A DNA stretch of 64,000 nucleotides, taken from the NCBI RefSeq assembly GCF_016775155.1, contig NZ_JAEUGD010000066.1, positions 656,833 to 720,832 on the forward strand, read 5' to 3'. The notes under the pieces were generated by a model, which saw nothing but the letters and a program-made list of their open reading frames with translations, was not told where the DNA came from and searched no databases. Origin of the DNA: Fulvivirga marina (GTDB taxonomy: Bacteria; Bacteroidota; Bacteroidia; Cytophagales; Cyclobacteriaceae). This document shows positions 20,379-29,934 of this stretch, one piece after another; position 1 is the stretch's first letter; every line of letters begins with the position of its first letter. A program made the position numbers and the translations under genes.

Positions 20379-22004
20379 TTATTGATAGGCTGGATTCTGT
20401 GGAAAATCTCTGTTTTGATTTAGATCAAGTGCCTCCTGCGGTATTGGCCTAAGGATCTTCATCTCTCCGTTGGCTCCAACAAAATTACTTTCCTCTATCA
20501 GGTAATGATGTGCTGACGCTCTTTCTACCAGTTTTCCTGTACGCTTAAGGTCAAACCACCGATGATACTCTCCTAGCAACTCACGCCCTCTTTCATCCAG
20601 GATGTAATCGATATCAAATTCAGCCAGTGTAGCCTCTGCAACCCCTGCTCTATTTCTCACTTCATTTAACCTCAACAAGCCTGTAGCAGGATCTCCACTT
20701 TGCAGATAGGCTTCGGCAGCGATCAAATAAGTATCTGCCAATCTCGACAAAATAATATCTCTTGAACTCACCCTTCCTTCACCAAACAAAGCATTGGGGT
20801 CATCAAATTTGCGCACAGGAATTGTTTCATAATCAAAGTTTCTGCTTACAGAAGGTACATATATGCCATAAGGATGGAAGGTTGCTTCAGGGTGTGCAGC
20901 CTCATACGCCGCCTGATCTTCCAGAGTGCTGGCCCACTTTGGTCCATAGTATTCAGTGACTGTAAGAGAACCATGATCTTCTACATCATAAAAGTCATAG
21001 TATCTCTCATAAACTGTAGTCATAAATGTACCTTCCCATCGCTCATCTCCCTCATCAAATAAGCTTATGGCAAATTGCGTCGGACACAAAGTATAGGTCC
21101 TGTAAGGTGCATCTCCAGCAGACTCTGAACCTCCCTGATAAGAACTAAAATAACCGGCCTGCATATTGCCTAGGTTGTAAGGGTCAGCACTAATGGACGC
21201 CTGATCAAACTGAACTGAAAATATAACCTCACTATTCATCTCATTACCGGGTACCCATAACTCTAAAAATGGAATGGTAAGCCCCTGACCTGCTATAGCG
21301 TTATCAGCATAAGTGGCTGCTGCAGAAAAGTCATTAGAAGCTCCAAAAGGCTCATAACCTCTTGTAAGATGTACTTTTGCCAACAAATGCTCTACTGCAC
21401 GCTTAGTCACTCTTCCATCATATGTACCTGCTCCAACCCCTTTTAAGGCTTCTTCCAATTCGGAAATAATAAAGTCATAAACCTCCTCGGCACTACTACG
21501 ATCAAAAGCTAGTTTAGGGTTAGAAATATATTCCGTAACAAGGCTTACCCCTCCATAAGTTTGTACCAGCAAAAAGTAAGCATTGGCGCGGAGATACCTG
21601 ATCTCAGCTAAACGCTGATCTAGTGTACTCGTCTTCTCCGTCAACTCTCCATAATGTAAGGCCATATTGGCTACCTGTATAGCCTCATAACACGAGTTAT
21701 ATAGTTCTGCTATCCCTTCAGAAGAGGCTGTTAGCTGTGTATACTGGCTCAGGCCTGGAGGTTCTGCGTTTCTGCCTTCAGCATAAAGATCTGTACCGGA
21801 ACAAAAAATATAGGCTTCTCCCCCATAGATCTCTCTTAACTGAGAATAGTTGGCATTGACAAGCGACTCAAAGCCCTCAGCAGTTATATAAAAATCCTCA
21901 GCAGTTACGCTTGACTTATTTTCCTCCTCAAGAAAATCACTACAGGAAGTTAAAATCATAGTGAGGAGTCCAAGTATAGATATAATATTTTTCATCTCTT
22001 TCAT
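20379..22004 (-). CDS. SusD/RagB-family glycan-binding lipoprotein
   Basis: A 541-residue surface lipoprotein that binds oligosaccharide and caps the SusC channel. Lipoprotein signal: MKNIISILGLLTMILTSC, with the modified Cys in LTSC and the acidic DFLEEEN stretch after it. The helical TPR-like N-terminal half includes ANAYFLLVQTYGGVSLVTEY, a hallmark of the family. The C-terminal RagB/SusD domain ends with LNEVRNRAGV, LLDERGRELLGEYHRWFDLKRTG-like family wording and LRPIPQEALDLNQN. It starts 1 nt after the susC stop, so the two are co-translated. Probable ligand: homogalacturonan oligomers, from context. Confidence 0.94.
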   Translation of the reverse strand: MKEMKNIISILGLLTMILTSCSDFLEEENKSSVTAEDFYITAEGFESLVNANYSQLREIYGGEAYIFCSGTDLYAEGRNAEPPGLSQYTQLTASSEGIAELYNSCYEAIQVANMALHYGELTEKTSTLDQRLAEIRYLRANAYFLLVQTYGGVSLVTEYISNPKLAFDRSSAEEVYDFIISELEEALKGVGAGTYDGRVTKRAVEHLLAKVHLTRGYEPFGASNDFSAAATYADNAIAGQGLTIPFLELWVPGNEMNSEVIFSVQFDQASISADPYNLGNMQAGYFSSYQGGSESAGDAPYRTYTLCPTQFAISLFDEGDERWEGTFMTTVYERYYDFYDVEDHGSLTVTEYYGPKWASTLEDQAAYEAAHPEATFHPYGIYVPSVSRNFDYETIPVRKFDDPNALFGEGRVSSRDIILSRLADTYLIAAEAYLQSGDPATGLLRLNEVRNRAGVAEATLAEFDIDYILDERGRELLGEYHRWFDLKRTGKLVERASAHHYLIEESNFVGANGEMKILRPIPQEALDLNQNRDFPQNPAYQ

Positions 22005-22005
22005 T

Positions 22006-25000
22006 TTAAAATTTTACACTAACTCCAAACTGATAAGTAACAGAGCTTACCCGTCCGATATTAAAATCAGCCGCAGCCCATTCAGGATCATATCCATCAT
22101 AATCAGTGAATACAAAAGGGTTTAACACATTGGTGTAGACTCTGCAACTTTGTAATCCAAGCTTATCGGTTAGCTTATTCGACAAGGTGTAACCTAAAGC
22201 TATGTTCTTGACTTTCACGAAAGATGCGTCTCTATAATAGCCCACACCATCATTTCTCCAATATGAACCTTCATTTCTGGGCTGCGGATAATTATTTGAG
22301 TATTGTGCCGGCAAGCCTGCATCATTGGCAGGTATATACCAATCGATATCAAGCTTTTGTCGTCCTCTGTCTCGGGTATTGGTAAAGTTTGCATGAAAAG
22401 GGCTATACACATATACCCCTTGATTGGTAATCAGTGAAGCTGAAAGATCAAAGTTTCCAACTGTAAGTCTGGAGAATATGCTTCCCGTCCAGTCAGGGTT
22501 TGATGATCCTAATATCATGCGGTCTGCATCAGGATCATACTCGCCATTTCCATCTACATCCAGCAGTTTCTCCTGTCCCTCCTTCATGCCATATTCGGCA
22601 GCCTGAGTAGCCTCGTTGGCCTGCCATATACCAATGAATTTATAATTGTAATGAGCATCTATGGATTCACCTATAAACAGGCCGTTACCAACATCATCTA
22701 CTTCATCTTGCCCATAGATCGATCTGATCTCATTGGTGTTTTTTGTGAATGTGAAAGTAGTCTCCCATGAAACTTTTTGAGTTCTTACATTAGCCGTGGT
22801 CAGGACTATTTCTACGCCTTTGTTGCTTACAGAACCAACATTTGCTCTAATAGTCTCCCAGCCTGATTCCCTGGGCAACTGCTGTTCCAATAACAATTCG
22901 TCAGACAAACGATCGTAGATATCCACACTACCAGTTATTCTATTGTGCAATAAACCAAAATCCACTCCCACATTAAGCTCCTTAGTCTTTTCCCAGCCAA
23001 GCGCTTTGTTCGCCAGTGCAGAGGGAAGCCACCCATTGGCATTGGTACCGTTAAAATCGTAGTAAGTCTGGAGGTCAAGTCCATTTTGTGTTGAATATGG
23101 AGCTATGATATTATTTCCGGTAAATCCATAACTAACACGTAATTTTAGGTTTGTCACCATTTCCTGAGCACCCATGAAAGCTTCTTCACTAATTCGCCAG
23201 GCTACAGCTCCCGAAGGGAAGTTATCCCATCTGTTAGTCTCCGATAGCAGGGAAGAACCATCCCATCGATTAGATAGTGTAAGCAAGTACTTTTCCTTGA
23301 ATGTATAATTCAGACGAATAGCATAAGAGCTTAAAGTTTGCTTGGAAAATCCTGTACCCAAAGCATAGGTTCCCTGATCTCCAGACCCTAAATTATAGTA
23401 GCTTGTATTGAAAGGCATAAATCTGGAACTAGCAAAGGAATTCTCTGTAGTACTATAGAAGATGCTTTGCAAGCCAAGCAAACTGACATTGTGATCATCT
23501 CCAAAGTCTCGGTTGATATTAAACTGATTGTCCCAGGTATAATTAAAGTTTTCCGTTTTAGAAATCTCAGCGGAAGCAAGGTCACGGCTATTTACTCCCA
23601 TATTGGTTTCTGCTCCCCATGACTTACCTCTTCTGGAAAGGTCAGCGCCACCAGAAAGAGTCGATTTGAAGCTAAGCCACTCCATTGGGTAGTACTGTAC
23701 AAATACGCTTCCCACCCCATTCCATCTTCTGATATTGTCTACAGAGTTTGCTATTTCCAGAAGTGGGTTATAAGTACTTGTTTTATTGATCAGGTAATTG
23801 CCATCAGCATCAACAAGCTTTCCTGGCAAAGGGAACAGCTCTCCATCTAACCCATAAGGTGAAAGAAAAGGATTTAACCTGAATGCTTCCCTCATGGCCA
23901 GATCACTTCCCAAATCCTGATCGGTTAGAGCAATGGTAAAATTGGCTCCTGTTGAGAATTTTTCATTGATATTATTTACAAGACCAAACTTGAAAGTATA
24001 CTTATCCAGCGATTCGTTTTCGATATTACCAGTTTCATTTTGAAAGCCAATCCCCAAATTGTACGAAATACCATTACCCGAAGTACCCGATGCTGAAAGG
24101 TAGTGATTCTGTTGAATTCCGGTTTTAAGTACGGCATCATACCAATCAAATACTTCATTATTATTGGCTCTTTTCTCCAATAAGCTGTTATTCGTACCGA
24201 TAACCGCATCATATAATGTCTGTTCAGTAACAGTACCTGTATCAGGGTCTTTTCCTGCTGTTGCCAAGTAAGCAGACTGGTGATAGTACCACCATTTCTC
24301 TCCGCTCATCATATCAGGCAAGCGGGCGACATCCTTTATACCTACATAACTATCAAACACAAAGTTAACACCCGGCTTAGCGGTGGCCCCACTTTTGGTT
24401 GTGACTATAATAACTCCGTTTGAGCCCCTGGAACCATAAATTGCCGTTGAAGAGGCATCTTTCAAGATATCAATTCTAGCAATGTCCTGGGGATTAAGGA
24501 AGTCTATTCCATCCGTCGGTACGCCATCCACTACATATAAAGGGTCTGCATTAGAACTCATAGAGTTCTTGCCTCTAATGGTGATATCAAAACCATCGCC
24601 AATGCGACCGGTAGATGAAGAGATCTGTACACCAGCAACATTACCCTGAATAGCTTCCACCGGATTAGTAAAATTTCGCTCAGTAATGCTCTCAGCACCA
24701 ACGCTACCTACCGAGCCAGTTACGTCAGATTTCTTTTGTTCACTATATCCTATCACAACCACTTCTTCTAACGTTTCCGAGTCAGTATCCATAGATACAT
24801 CTATGGTTGATCTTCCATTTACGGCTACCTCTTTATCCGCAAAACCTATATAGGTCATTAATAAAACGGCATTATCGGTAGTAAGCCGAAGCTTATAAGT
24901 TCCGTCATAATCGGTTATGGTACCGTTAACTTCACCACTGATAGTGGACAGTTCTACAATGTTAACCCCTGGTAACGGAGCTTGAGTTTCGGTGTCAACC

Positions 25001-25122
25001 ACAGTACCTTGGACAGTGAGTCCTTTCTGAGCATACACCTGACTTCCCGAGAATAAAGTCAGAAAAATAATAAATGATATAAGCCAGCTCATGGGCTTAA
25101 TCATTAAAAGGTCGATTTTCAT
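22006..25122 (-). CDS. SusC/RagA-family TonB-dependent transporter
   Basis: A 1038-residue outer-membrane TonB-dependent receptor that imports glycan oligomers. Signal peptide about 12-31 (ending VYA-Q). Carboxypeptidase-regulatory-like domain about 35-112 (VQGTVVDTETQAPLPGVNI). The TonB-box-like stretch EEVVVIGYSEQKKSDVTGS is followed by the plug domain (IRGKNSMSSNADPLYVVDGV; DILKDASSTAIYGSRGSNGVI), then a beta-barrel ending in the aromatic VSVKF. No N-terminal sigma-regulator-interacting extension is seen, which fits control by the LacI-type protein. It is the first gene of the susC-susD unit and has a leader of several hundred nt with an operator candidate at 25514-25527. Confidence 0.95.
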   Translation of the reverse strand: MKIDLLMIKPMSWLISFIIFLTLFSGSQVYAQKGLTVQGTVVDTETQAPLPGVNIVELSTISGEVNGTITDYDGTYKLRLTTDNAVLLMTYIGFADKEVAVNGRSTIDVSMDTDSETLEEVVVIGYSEQKKSDVTGSVGSVGAESITERNFTNPVEAIQGNVAGVQISSSTGRIGDGFDITIRGKNSMSSNADPLYVVDGVPTDGIDFLNPQDIARIDILKDASSTAIYGSRGSNGVIIVTTKSGATAKPGVNFVFDSYVGIKDVARLPDMMSGEKWWYYHQSAYLATAGKDPDTGTVTEQTLYDAVIGTNNSLLEKRANNNEVFDWYDAVLKTGIQQNHYLSASGTSGNGISYNLGIGFQNETGNIENESLDKYTFKFGLVNNINEKFSTGANFTIALTDQDLGSDLAMREAFRLNPFLSPYGLDGELFPLPGKLVDADGNYLINKTSTYNPLLEIANSVDNIRRWNGVGSVFVQYYPMEWLSFKSTLSGGADLSRRGKSWGAETNMGVNSRDLASAEISKTENFNYTWDNQFNINRDFGDDHNVSLLGLQSIFYSTTENSFASSRFMPFNTSYYNLGSGDQGTYALGTGFSKQTLSSYAIRLNYTFKEKYLLTLSNRWDGSSLLSETNRWDNFPSGAVAWRISEEAFMGAQEMVTNLKLRVSYGFTGNNIIAPYSTQNGLDLQTYYDFNGTNANGWLPSALANKALGWEKTKELNVGVDFGLLHNRITGSVDIYDRLSDELLLEQQLPRESGWETIRANVGSVSNKGVEIVLTTANVRTQKVSWETTFTFTKNTNEIRSIYGQDEVDDVGNGLFIGESIDAHYNYKFIGIWQANEATQAAEYGMKEGQEKLLDVDGNGEYDPDADRMILGSSNPDWTGSIFSRLTVGNFDLSASLITNQGVYVYSPFHANFTNTRDRGRQKLDIDWYIPANDAGLPAQYSNNYPQPRNEGSYWRNDGVGYYRDASFVKVKNIALGYTLSNKLTDKLGLQSCRVYTNVLNPFVFTDYDGYDPEWAAADFNIGRVSSVTYQFGVSVKF

Positions 25123-25513
25123 AGGTTAAGCTGTTTTTAGTATTACGGTTTTCGTATTTATCTTAGATTTTGACAAATATCCTTTCACTCTGATATTACC
25201 GTAACATTGCGGGGTACTCCACAGTATTGCACGGTTAAAATGGGGCTTTAAATATTATTTCCTCTACTCCATGACCTTGCAGCATCTTCTCAGGTATTTA
25301 TTCGGTGACCTGATTATACCTTCAGACCACCAAACCAAATACCCCTATTCTAACTATTTACTTCCTGAGAGCTAAAAGTCCAAACCCAAAAAATGGACTT
25401 TCATTCAATCCCGGATTGATAACCTGTACAATTAATTCCCCTAAACTAAATACAGGCCACCCTACTGAGAAATATTCGTTAACAGGTTGAAATTAATAAG
25501 GCAATTTGATTTA

Positions 25514-25527
25514 TGCAAACGATTACA
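25514..25527. promoter_or_regulatory. LacI-type operator candidate upstream of susC
   Basis: TGCAAACGATTACA matches the palindrome TGTAATCGATTACA at 12 of 14 positions. It is the weakest of four similar sites. It lies about 390 nt before susC in the divergent region shared with the LacI-family gene. Confidence 0.5.
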
Positions 25528-25710
25528 CTAAATAATTCAAAAAGCTAAAAAAATTCAAAAAACATGTCGGAATTATTAATAAAATGAAGCAAATTAAAAA
25601 GACAGCTTCCTAAAGATAGACGAATAACAATCAAAAAAGATTGCTTAATAAAACTAATTAAATATATAATTCAATTATAACAGGAATAAAAGATGCGTAT
25701 ATATTGTTTA

Positions 25711-25724
25711 TGTAATCGATAACA
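25711..25724. promoter_or_regulatory. LacI-type operator candidate upstream of lacI-type gene
   Basis: TGTAATCGATAACA matches the 14-nt palindrome at 13 positions. It is about 60 nt before the regulator's start, a position that fits autoregulation. Confidence 0.6.
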
Positions 25725-25785
25725 CACACATAATCAACAAGTTTATCCGTAAATTCCTTAAATTGAGCCAGCTTAACTTAATCAG

Positions 25786-26826
25786 ATGAGTGAAAAGATA
25801 ACTATTTACGACATAGCCAAGAAACTGAATATCACTGCAGCAACAGTTTCAAGAGCACTTAATAACAATCCACGAATTAGCGATACTACACGCAAACTAG
25901 TTATGGAAACTGCTGCAAGTATGGGTTACACACAGAACAAGTTGGCTCTGGCCCTAAAAAGTGGCAAAAGCAATCTGGTCGGTGTAATTGTACCTTACAT
26001 AGACACTAGCTTTTTTGCTTCAATCATTAGGGGTATTGAAGAAGCATTGCACCCAGAAGGCTATAATGTAATCATTTGCCAAACTCACGAAACCGAGGCT
26101 AAGGAAATAGAAACTGTAAATACTCTTCTAAACGCCCAGGTAGATGGAATACTCATGTCGCTTTCAAAAACTTCCAAGGAAACGACTCATTTTGAGCATA
26201 TCCTCAATAAAAAAATACCTCTGGTATTCTTTGACCGTCGAAAAAACATCAAGGGTGTAAGCAGTGTAACCATAGACGACTTTGAAGGTGGATATGTAGC
26301 TACCAAACACCTTATAGAGCAGGGTTGTAAAACGATTGCACACTTGTCTGGTGATTGGTCACTTGAAATATATAAGAATCGTTCCGAAGGATATAAACAA
26401 GCCTTACTGGATCATGGGCTAAAATATGACGAAAAGTATTTGCTTCACGTAAAAAGTGATACCGAGGCAGGGAAAAGCGCTGTAGATACGCTAATGAAAC
26501 TTGACAAGAAGCCCGATGCCATCTTTTCATCAAGTGACTTTGTAGCCTTGGGAGCTATCCAGAGGTTGCAGGAATTGGGGATAAAGCTTCCCGATGATTT
26601 TTGTGTTGTAGGCTTTAGTAATGAACCTTTCACACAACTTATGGAGCTTTCCATTTCTTCTGTAGATCAGGCCCCACATGAAATGGGAAGAATGGCAGCT
26701 AAAGTTTTTCTTGATCAGGTTTCGGGTGTCGGAAAAGTTAAAATTGAACAAAAAGTAGAGCTAACCCCACACCTGATCTCTCGCAAATCGTCCGTAAAGC
26801 CGGTAGCAAAGAAAAAAGCTAAGTAG
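25786..26826 (+). CDS. LacI-family transcriptional regulator of the pectin locus
   Basis: A 346-residue regulator. The N-terminal LacI helix-turn-helix and hinge cover about residues 3-58: ITIYDIAKKLNITAATVSRALNNNP, then SMGYTQNKLALALKSG. A periplasmic-binding-protein-like effector domain follows from about 61 to 335 (LVGVIVPYIDTSFFASIIRGIEEAL; PLVFFDRR; TKHLIEQGCKTIAHLSG; AIFSSSDFVALGAI). It sits between the surface pectin genes and the uronate catabolic operon. ATCGAT-centred palindromes, typical LacI-family targets, occur upstream of susC, itself, kduI and the second CE8. It probably senses a uronate or 2-keto-3-deoxygluconate-type effector; this is inferred. It is convergent with uxaA, leaving only 6 nt between the stops. 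Confidence 0.92.
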   Translation: MSEKITIYDIAKKLNITAATVSRALNNNPRISDTTRKLVMETAASMGYTQNKLALALKSGKSNLVGVIVPYIDTSFFASIIRGIEEALHPEGYNVIICQTHETEAKEIETVNTLLNAQVDGILMSLSKTSKETTHFEHILNKKIPLVFFDRRKNIKGVSSVTIDDFEGGYVATKHLIEQGCKTIAHLSGDWSLEIYKNRSEGYKQALLDHGLKYDEKYLLHVKSDTEAGKSAVDTLMKLDKKPDAIFSSSDFVALGAIQRLQELGIKLPDDFCVVGFSNEPFTQLMELSISSVDQAPHEMGRMAAKVFLDQVSGVGKVKIEQKVELTPHLISRKSSVKPVAKKKAK

Positions 26827-26832
26827 CTCATT

Positions 26833-28449
26833 CTATAGGGACACCCCCCTTTTCCATGGTATAAAGTCATTCTGATCAAGTTGCATTGCTTTGGTTTTAA
26901 TCCGACCGCTGGCTACATCAATGATAAGATCTATTAATTGCTCAGCCATTTCTTCGATCGTTTTTTCACCACTGATGATGGCTCCCGTATCAACATCTAT
27001 GATATCAGGCATTCTTTCTGCTAATTCCCTGTTGGATGAAACTTTGATCACCGGTACAATCGGGTTTCCCGTAGGTGTACCCAACCCAGTAGTAAACAGG
27101 ATAATGTTCACTCCTGATCCGGCCATGGCTGTAGTACTTTCTACATCGTTGCCAGGAGTACAGAGTAACGTAAGCCCCGGTTCTGAAACATATTCACCAT
27201 AATCAAGCACATCAACTATAGGCGAGGTCCCTCCTTTCTTGGCTGCACCGGCAGATTTCATGGCATCAGTGATCAAACCATCTTTGATGTTGCCAGGAGA
27301 AGGGTTCATATCAAAGCCTGATCCGGCATTAATAGCCGACTTTTCAAAAGCCTGCATTAGAGCCAGGAATTTATTAGCCTTTTCATCATTAACGCATCTA
27401 TTGGTTAACTCTTGTTCCACACCACACAGCTCTGGAAACTCAGATAGCACTGCCTTACCTCCCAACGCTACCAAAAGATCTGAAGTGTGCCCTAACGTTG
27501 GGTTAGCCGAGATACCCGAAAACCCGTCAGAACCTCCACATTCCAGTCCAATAGAAAGTTTCGATAAGGGAGCCGGCTCACGTTTGATTTCGTTGGCAGC
27601 GGCTATGGCTTCATACGACTCCCTGATTACGGTGCTGAGCATTTCGTCAACCGTGCCCATTTTCTGCTGTTCATAGATCAGTAGCCTTTTTTGAAAATCT
27701 GGGTTAATAGTAGCGAGTGCATCTTTGAACACCTGTACCTGCAAGTTCTGGCACCCCAGACTCAGTACCGTTGCTCCTGCCACATTGGGGTTGTTCAGAT
27801 ACCCTGCCAATAACCTGGCTAAAGACTCTGAGTCCTGACGAATACCTCCACAGCCTCCCTGATGGGAAATGAAACGTACCTCTACGTTGTCAAATACTCT
27901 TTCCTGTTGAGGTTCCTTTACAAGTTCATCTTGCTCTCCGTCATTATGGATCAATGAGCGTAATAATAATCTGTATTTATCTTCTTTCTTATTTAAAAGT
28001 TCTTTTTCAAAGACTTCCTTTAGCAATTCAATATTTCTGTTTTCACAAAAAACCAGCGGAAAGAAAAGCCATATATTCTGCGTACCTACCTGACCGTCAG
28101 CCCTATGGTATCCCATAAATGACTTCCCTTTAAAGCGATCAACCTGCGGCGGAGTCCAATTGATAGTTCCGGTTTTCTGCGTCACCTTCGCCACATCATG
28201 CTGTACATTGGCAGTAGTGAGCACCTGTCCCTTTCCAATGGCATCCCCTGACTTCCCCACCAGCACTCCATACATAACTATGCTATCACCTTGATTAAGT
28301 GCAGATAAAGCTACTTTATGCTTTGCCAGTGTAGCATTTTGTATAGTTATCTCTTCTCCATCTACCTCTATGATCTCACCTTGCTGAAGATTTGTTAAAG
28401 CAACTGCCACATTATCCGACGGGTGAACTTTGATTAATTTTTTAAGCAT
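26833..28449 (-). CDS. uxaA: Altronate dehydratase UxaA
   Basis: A 538-residue cytoplasmic enzyme converting D-altronate to 2-keto-3-deoxy-D-gluconate (KDG). The small N-terminal SAF-type domain (about 1-95) begins LIKVHPSDNVAVALTNLQQGE. The large C-terminal altronate/galactarate dehydratase domain contains FMGYHRADGQVGTQN, SHQGGCGGIRQD, LGCQNLQ, LECGGSDGFSGISANP and LLCTPGNDVESTTAMAGSG, where conserved cysteines probably hold iron. The length is typical. It is the last gene of the ten-gene uronate operon and overlaps uxaB by 8 nt. Confidence 0.95.
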   Translation of the reverse strand: MLKKLIKVHPSDNVAVALTNLQQGEIIEVDGEEITIQNATLAKHKVALSALNQGDSIVMYGVLVGKSGDAIGKGQVLTTANVQHDVAKVTQKTGTINWTPPQVDRFKGKSFMGYHRADGQVGTQNIWLFFPLVFCENRNIELLKEVFEKELLNKKEDKYRLLLRSLIHNDGEQDELVKEPQQERVFDNVEVRFISHQGGCGGIRQDSESLARLLAGYLNNPNVAGATVLSLGCQNLQVQVFKDALATINPDFQKRLLIYEQQKMGTVDEMLSTVIRESYEAIAAANEIKREPAPLSKLSIGLECGGSDGFSGISANPTLGHTSDLLVALGGKAVLSEFPELCGVEQELTNRCVNDEKANKFLALMQAFEKSAINAGSGFDMNPSPGNIKDGLITDAMKSAGAAKKGGTSPIVDVLDYGEYVSEPGLTLLCTPGNDVESTTAMAGSGVNIILFTTGLGTPTGNPIVPVIKVSSNRELAERMPDIIDVDTGAIISGEKTIEEMAEQLIDLIIDVASGRIKTKAMQLDQNDFIPWKRGVSL

Positions 28450-29911
28450 GATTCACTTGAGCTTTATATACACTGTTCTTATAATTGAAGAAACCTTTTT
28501 CAATACCATTTGATATGATCTCCTCTAATGCAATGGTCAACATGCTCTCCAAGCCATTAACCTGAGACAGATCCTGCCCCCATAAGGCTTCGTTTCGAAG
28601 GCTGTTATGTACCACCTCCTCGATATTATCTGTCAACCATACCTTTGTAAAAAAGTCCTGTATCTCCTGATCATCCTGTACAGGAAGCTTTTTGCTCATC
28701 CATGTCCCCTGATAGAAACGTAGCAGACAAGCAAAAGAAAAAGTCAGATGGACAGGTAATTTATTATTGAGCTTTTGGTATTCTAAAATGCTGGGTAAAA
28801 CCCTCACTTTAAACTTTGATATGGAGTTGAGAGCAATACTGGATAATTGATGCTTGATAAATGGGTTACGGAAACGATCAAAAACCTCATTGGAAAAATC
28901 TTCAAGTTCCGACCTATCCATTTCAAGTGTTGGCAATACCTCCTCAAAAACCGCTTCTCTTATAAACTCACCTGTAAACTCATTCTCAACTGTCTCTTTA
29001 ACCAAAATATTACCATAGAGAATAGAAAGCGGCACCATAGCGGTATGTGCTCCATTCAAAATACGAACCTTTCGGGTTCGGTAGGGTTGCATATCATCTA
29101 CGATCTTCACATCCAGACTAGTCTGCTCAAAGGGTAGCTTTTGTTTTAGCTTATCATCGCCTTCGATTACCCATAGGAAGAAAGATTCCGCTGTTACGAT
29201 CAACTGATCTTCATAATCGAGCTGACTGCTATATAACTCGATTTCATCCTTTGGATATCCTGGTACAATTCTATCTACCAACGTATTATGAAAACTATTG
29301 TGTTCAATGACCCACGTTTTAAAATCACTTCCCAGGTTCCAGTCTGTCACATAACGGAGTATTATATTCTTTAAAGTATCTGCGTTGTAATTGATCAGTT
29401 CGCATGGGATAATGCTCAGTCCTTTGTCTTCTGCTCCTTGAAAATATTTAAAACGTTCATAAAGGAATACCGTCAACTTTCCCGGAAAAGAGGCCGGTGG
29501 ATTCATATCCGGCGTATCCGATGGCAAATAGGCGATGCCTGCTTCAGTGGTATTGGATACCACAAACTCCAATGATTCTTCTCTAGCAAGACTGATATAA
29601 TCTTCAAAACTTTGGTAGGGATCAATAGCCTTAACGACACTCCTGATCAACTCCTGCTGTTGCACTTCTTTTCCTTTTTGAAACCCCTTCAGAAAGAGCG
29701 TATATAGTCCATCCTGGTCGCTCAAAAGCTTGACCAGTCCCTTATCAAGTGGTTGTACCACAGCCACCCCTGCATTAAATCCCGCTTCATCATTTAATTT
29801 CTGAAAAGCGTAATCAACAAATGCTCTCAGAAAATTACCTTCCCCGAATTGAAGCACTTTCACAGACAATTCTTCTGTTATCCCTAGTCCCTTTCTGGTT
29901 AATTTCTTCAT
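28442..29911 (-). CDS. uxaB: Tagaturonate reductase UxaB
   Basis: A 489-residue NADH-dependent oxidoreductase of the mannitol dehydrogenase superfamily, reducing D-tagaturonate to D-altronate. The N-terminal Rossmann domain starts LQFGEGNFLRAFVDYAF. VVSNTTEAGIAY, LINYNADTL and HNSFHNTLVDRIVPGYP are conserved family blocks. The C-terminal domain contains RILNGAHTAMVPLSILYG. It acts directly before UxaA, whose gene it overlaps by 8 nt, and follows the TRAP permease gene. The length fits UxaB, and the galacturonate context favours tagaturonate over fructuronate reductase. Confidence 0.95.
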   Translation of the reverse strand: MKKLTRKGLGITEELSVKVLQFGEGNFLRAFVDYAFQKLNDEAGFNAGVAVVQPLDKGLVKLLSDQDGLYTLFLKGFQKGKEVQQQELIRSVVKAIDPYQSFEDYISLAREESLEFVVSNTTEAGIAYLPSDTPDMNPPASFPGKLTVFLYERFKYFQGAEDKGLSIIPCELINYNADTLKNIILRYVTDWNLGSDFKTWVIEHNSFHNTLVDRIVPGYPKDEIELYSSQLDYEDQLIVTAESFFLWVIEGDDKLKQKLPFEQTSLDVKIVDDMQPYRTRKVRILNGAHTAMVPLSILYGNILVKETVENEFTGEFIREAVFEEVLPTLEMDRSELEDFSNEVFDRFRNPFIKHQLSSIALNSISKFKVRVLPSILEYQKLNNKLPVHLTFSFACLLRFYQGTWMSKKLPVQDDQEIQDFFTKVWLTDNIEEVVHNSLRNEALWGQDLSQVNGLESMLTIALEEIISNGIEKGFFNYKNSVYKAQVNHA

Positions 29912-29934
29912 ATCATATCAATTGAAAAGTTTTT

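Larger units (their letters stand above)
25123..25785. other. Divergent regulatory region between susC and lacI-type gene
   Basis: About 660 very A/T-rich nt separating the two divergent genes. It contains two copies of the TGTAATCGATTACA-type palindrome (25514-25527 and 25711-25724). Between the first copy and susC are about 390 nt, long enough for an extended leader or a regulatory RNA, but no structured RNA family was recognised. Confidence 0.6.

Noticed and set aside
25123-25513. Riboswitch or structured RNA in the long susC leader
   Set aside because: A/T-rich with no stable long hairpin or known conserved RNA motif visible by eye.
27239-27676. 145-codon plus-strand frame inside uxaA
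   Set aside because: Antisense shadow of conserved altronate dehydratase motifs, with no independent family signal.
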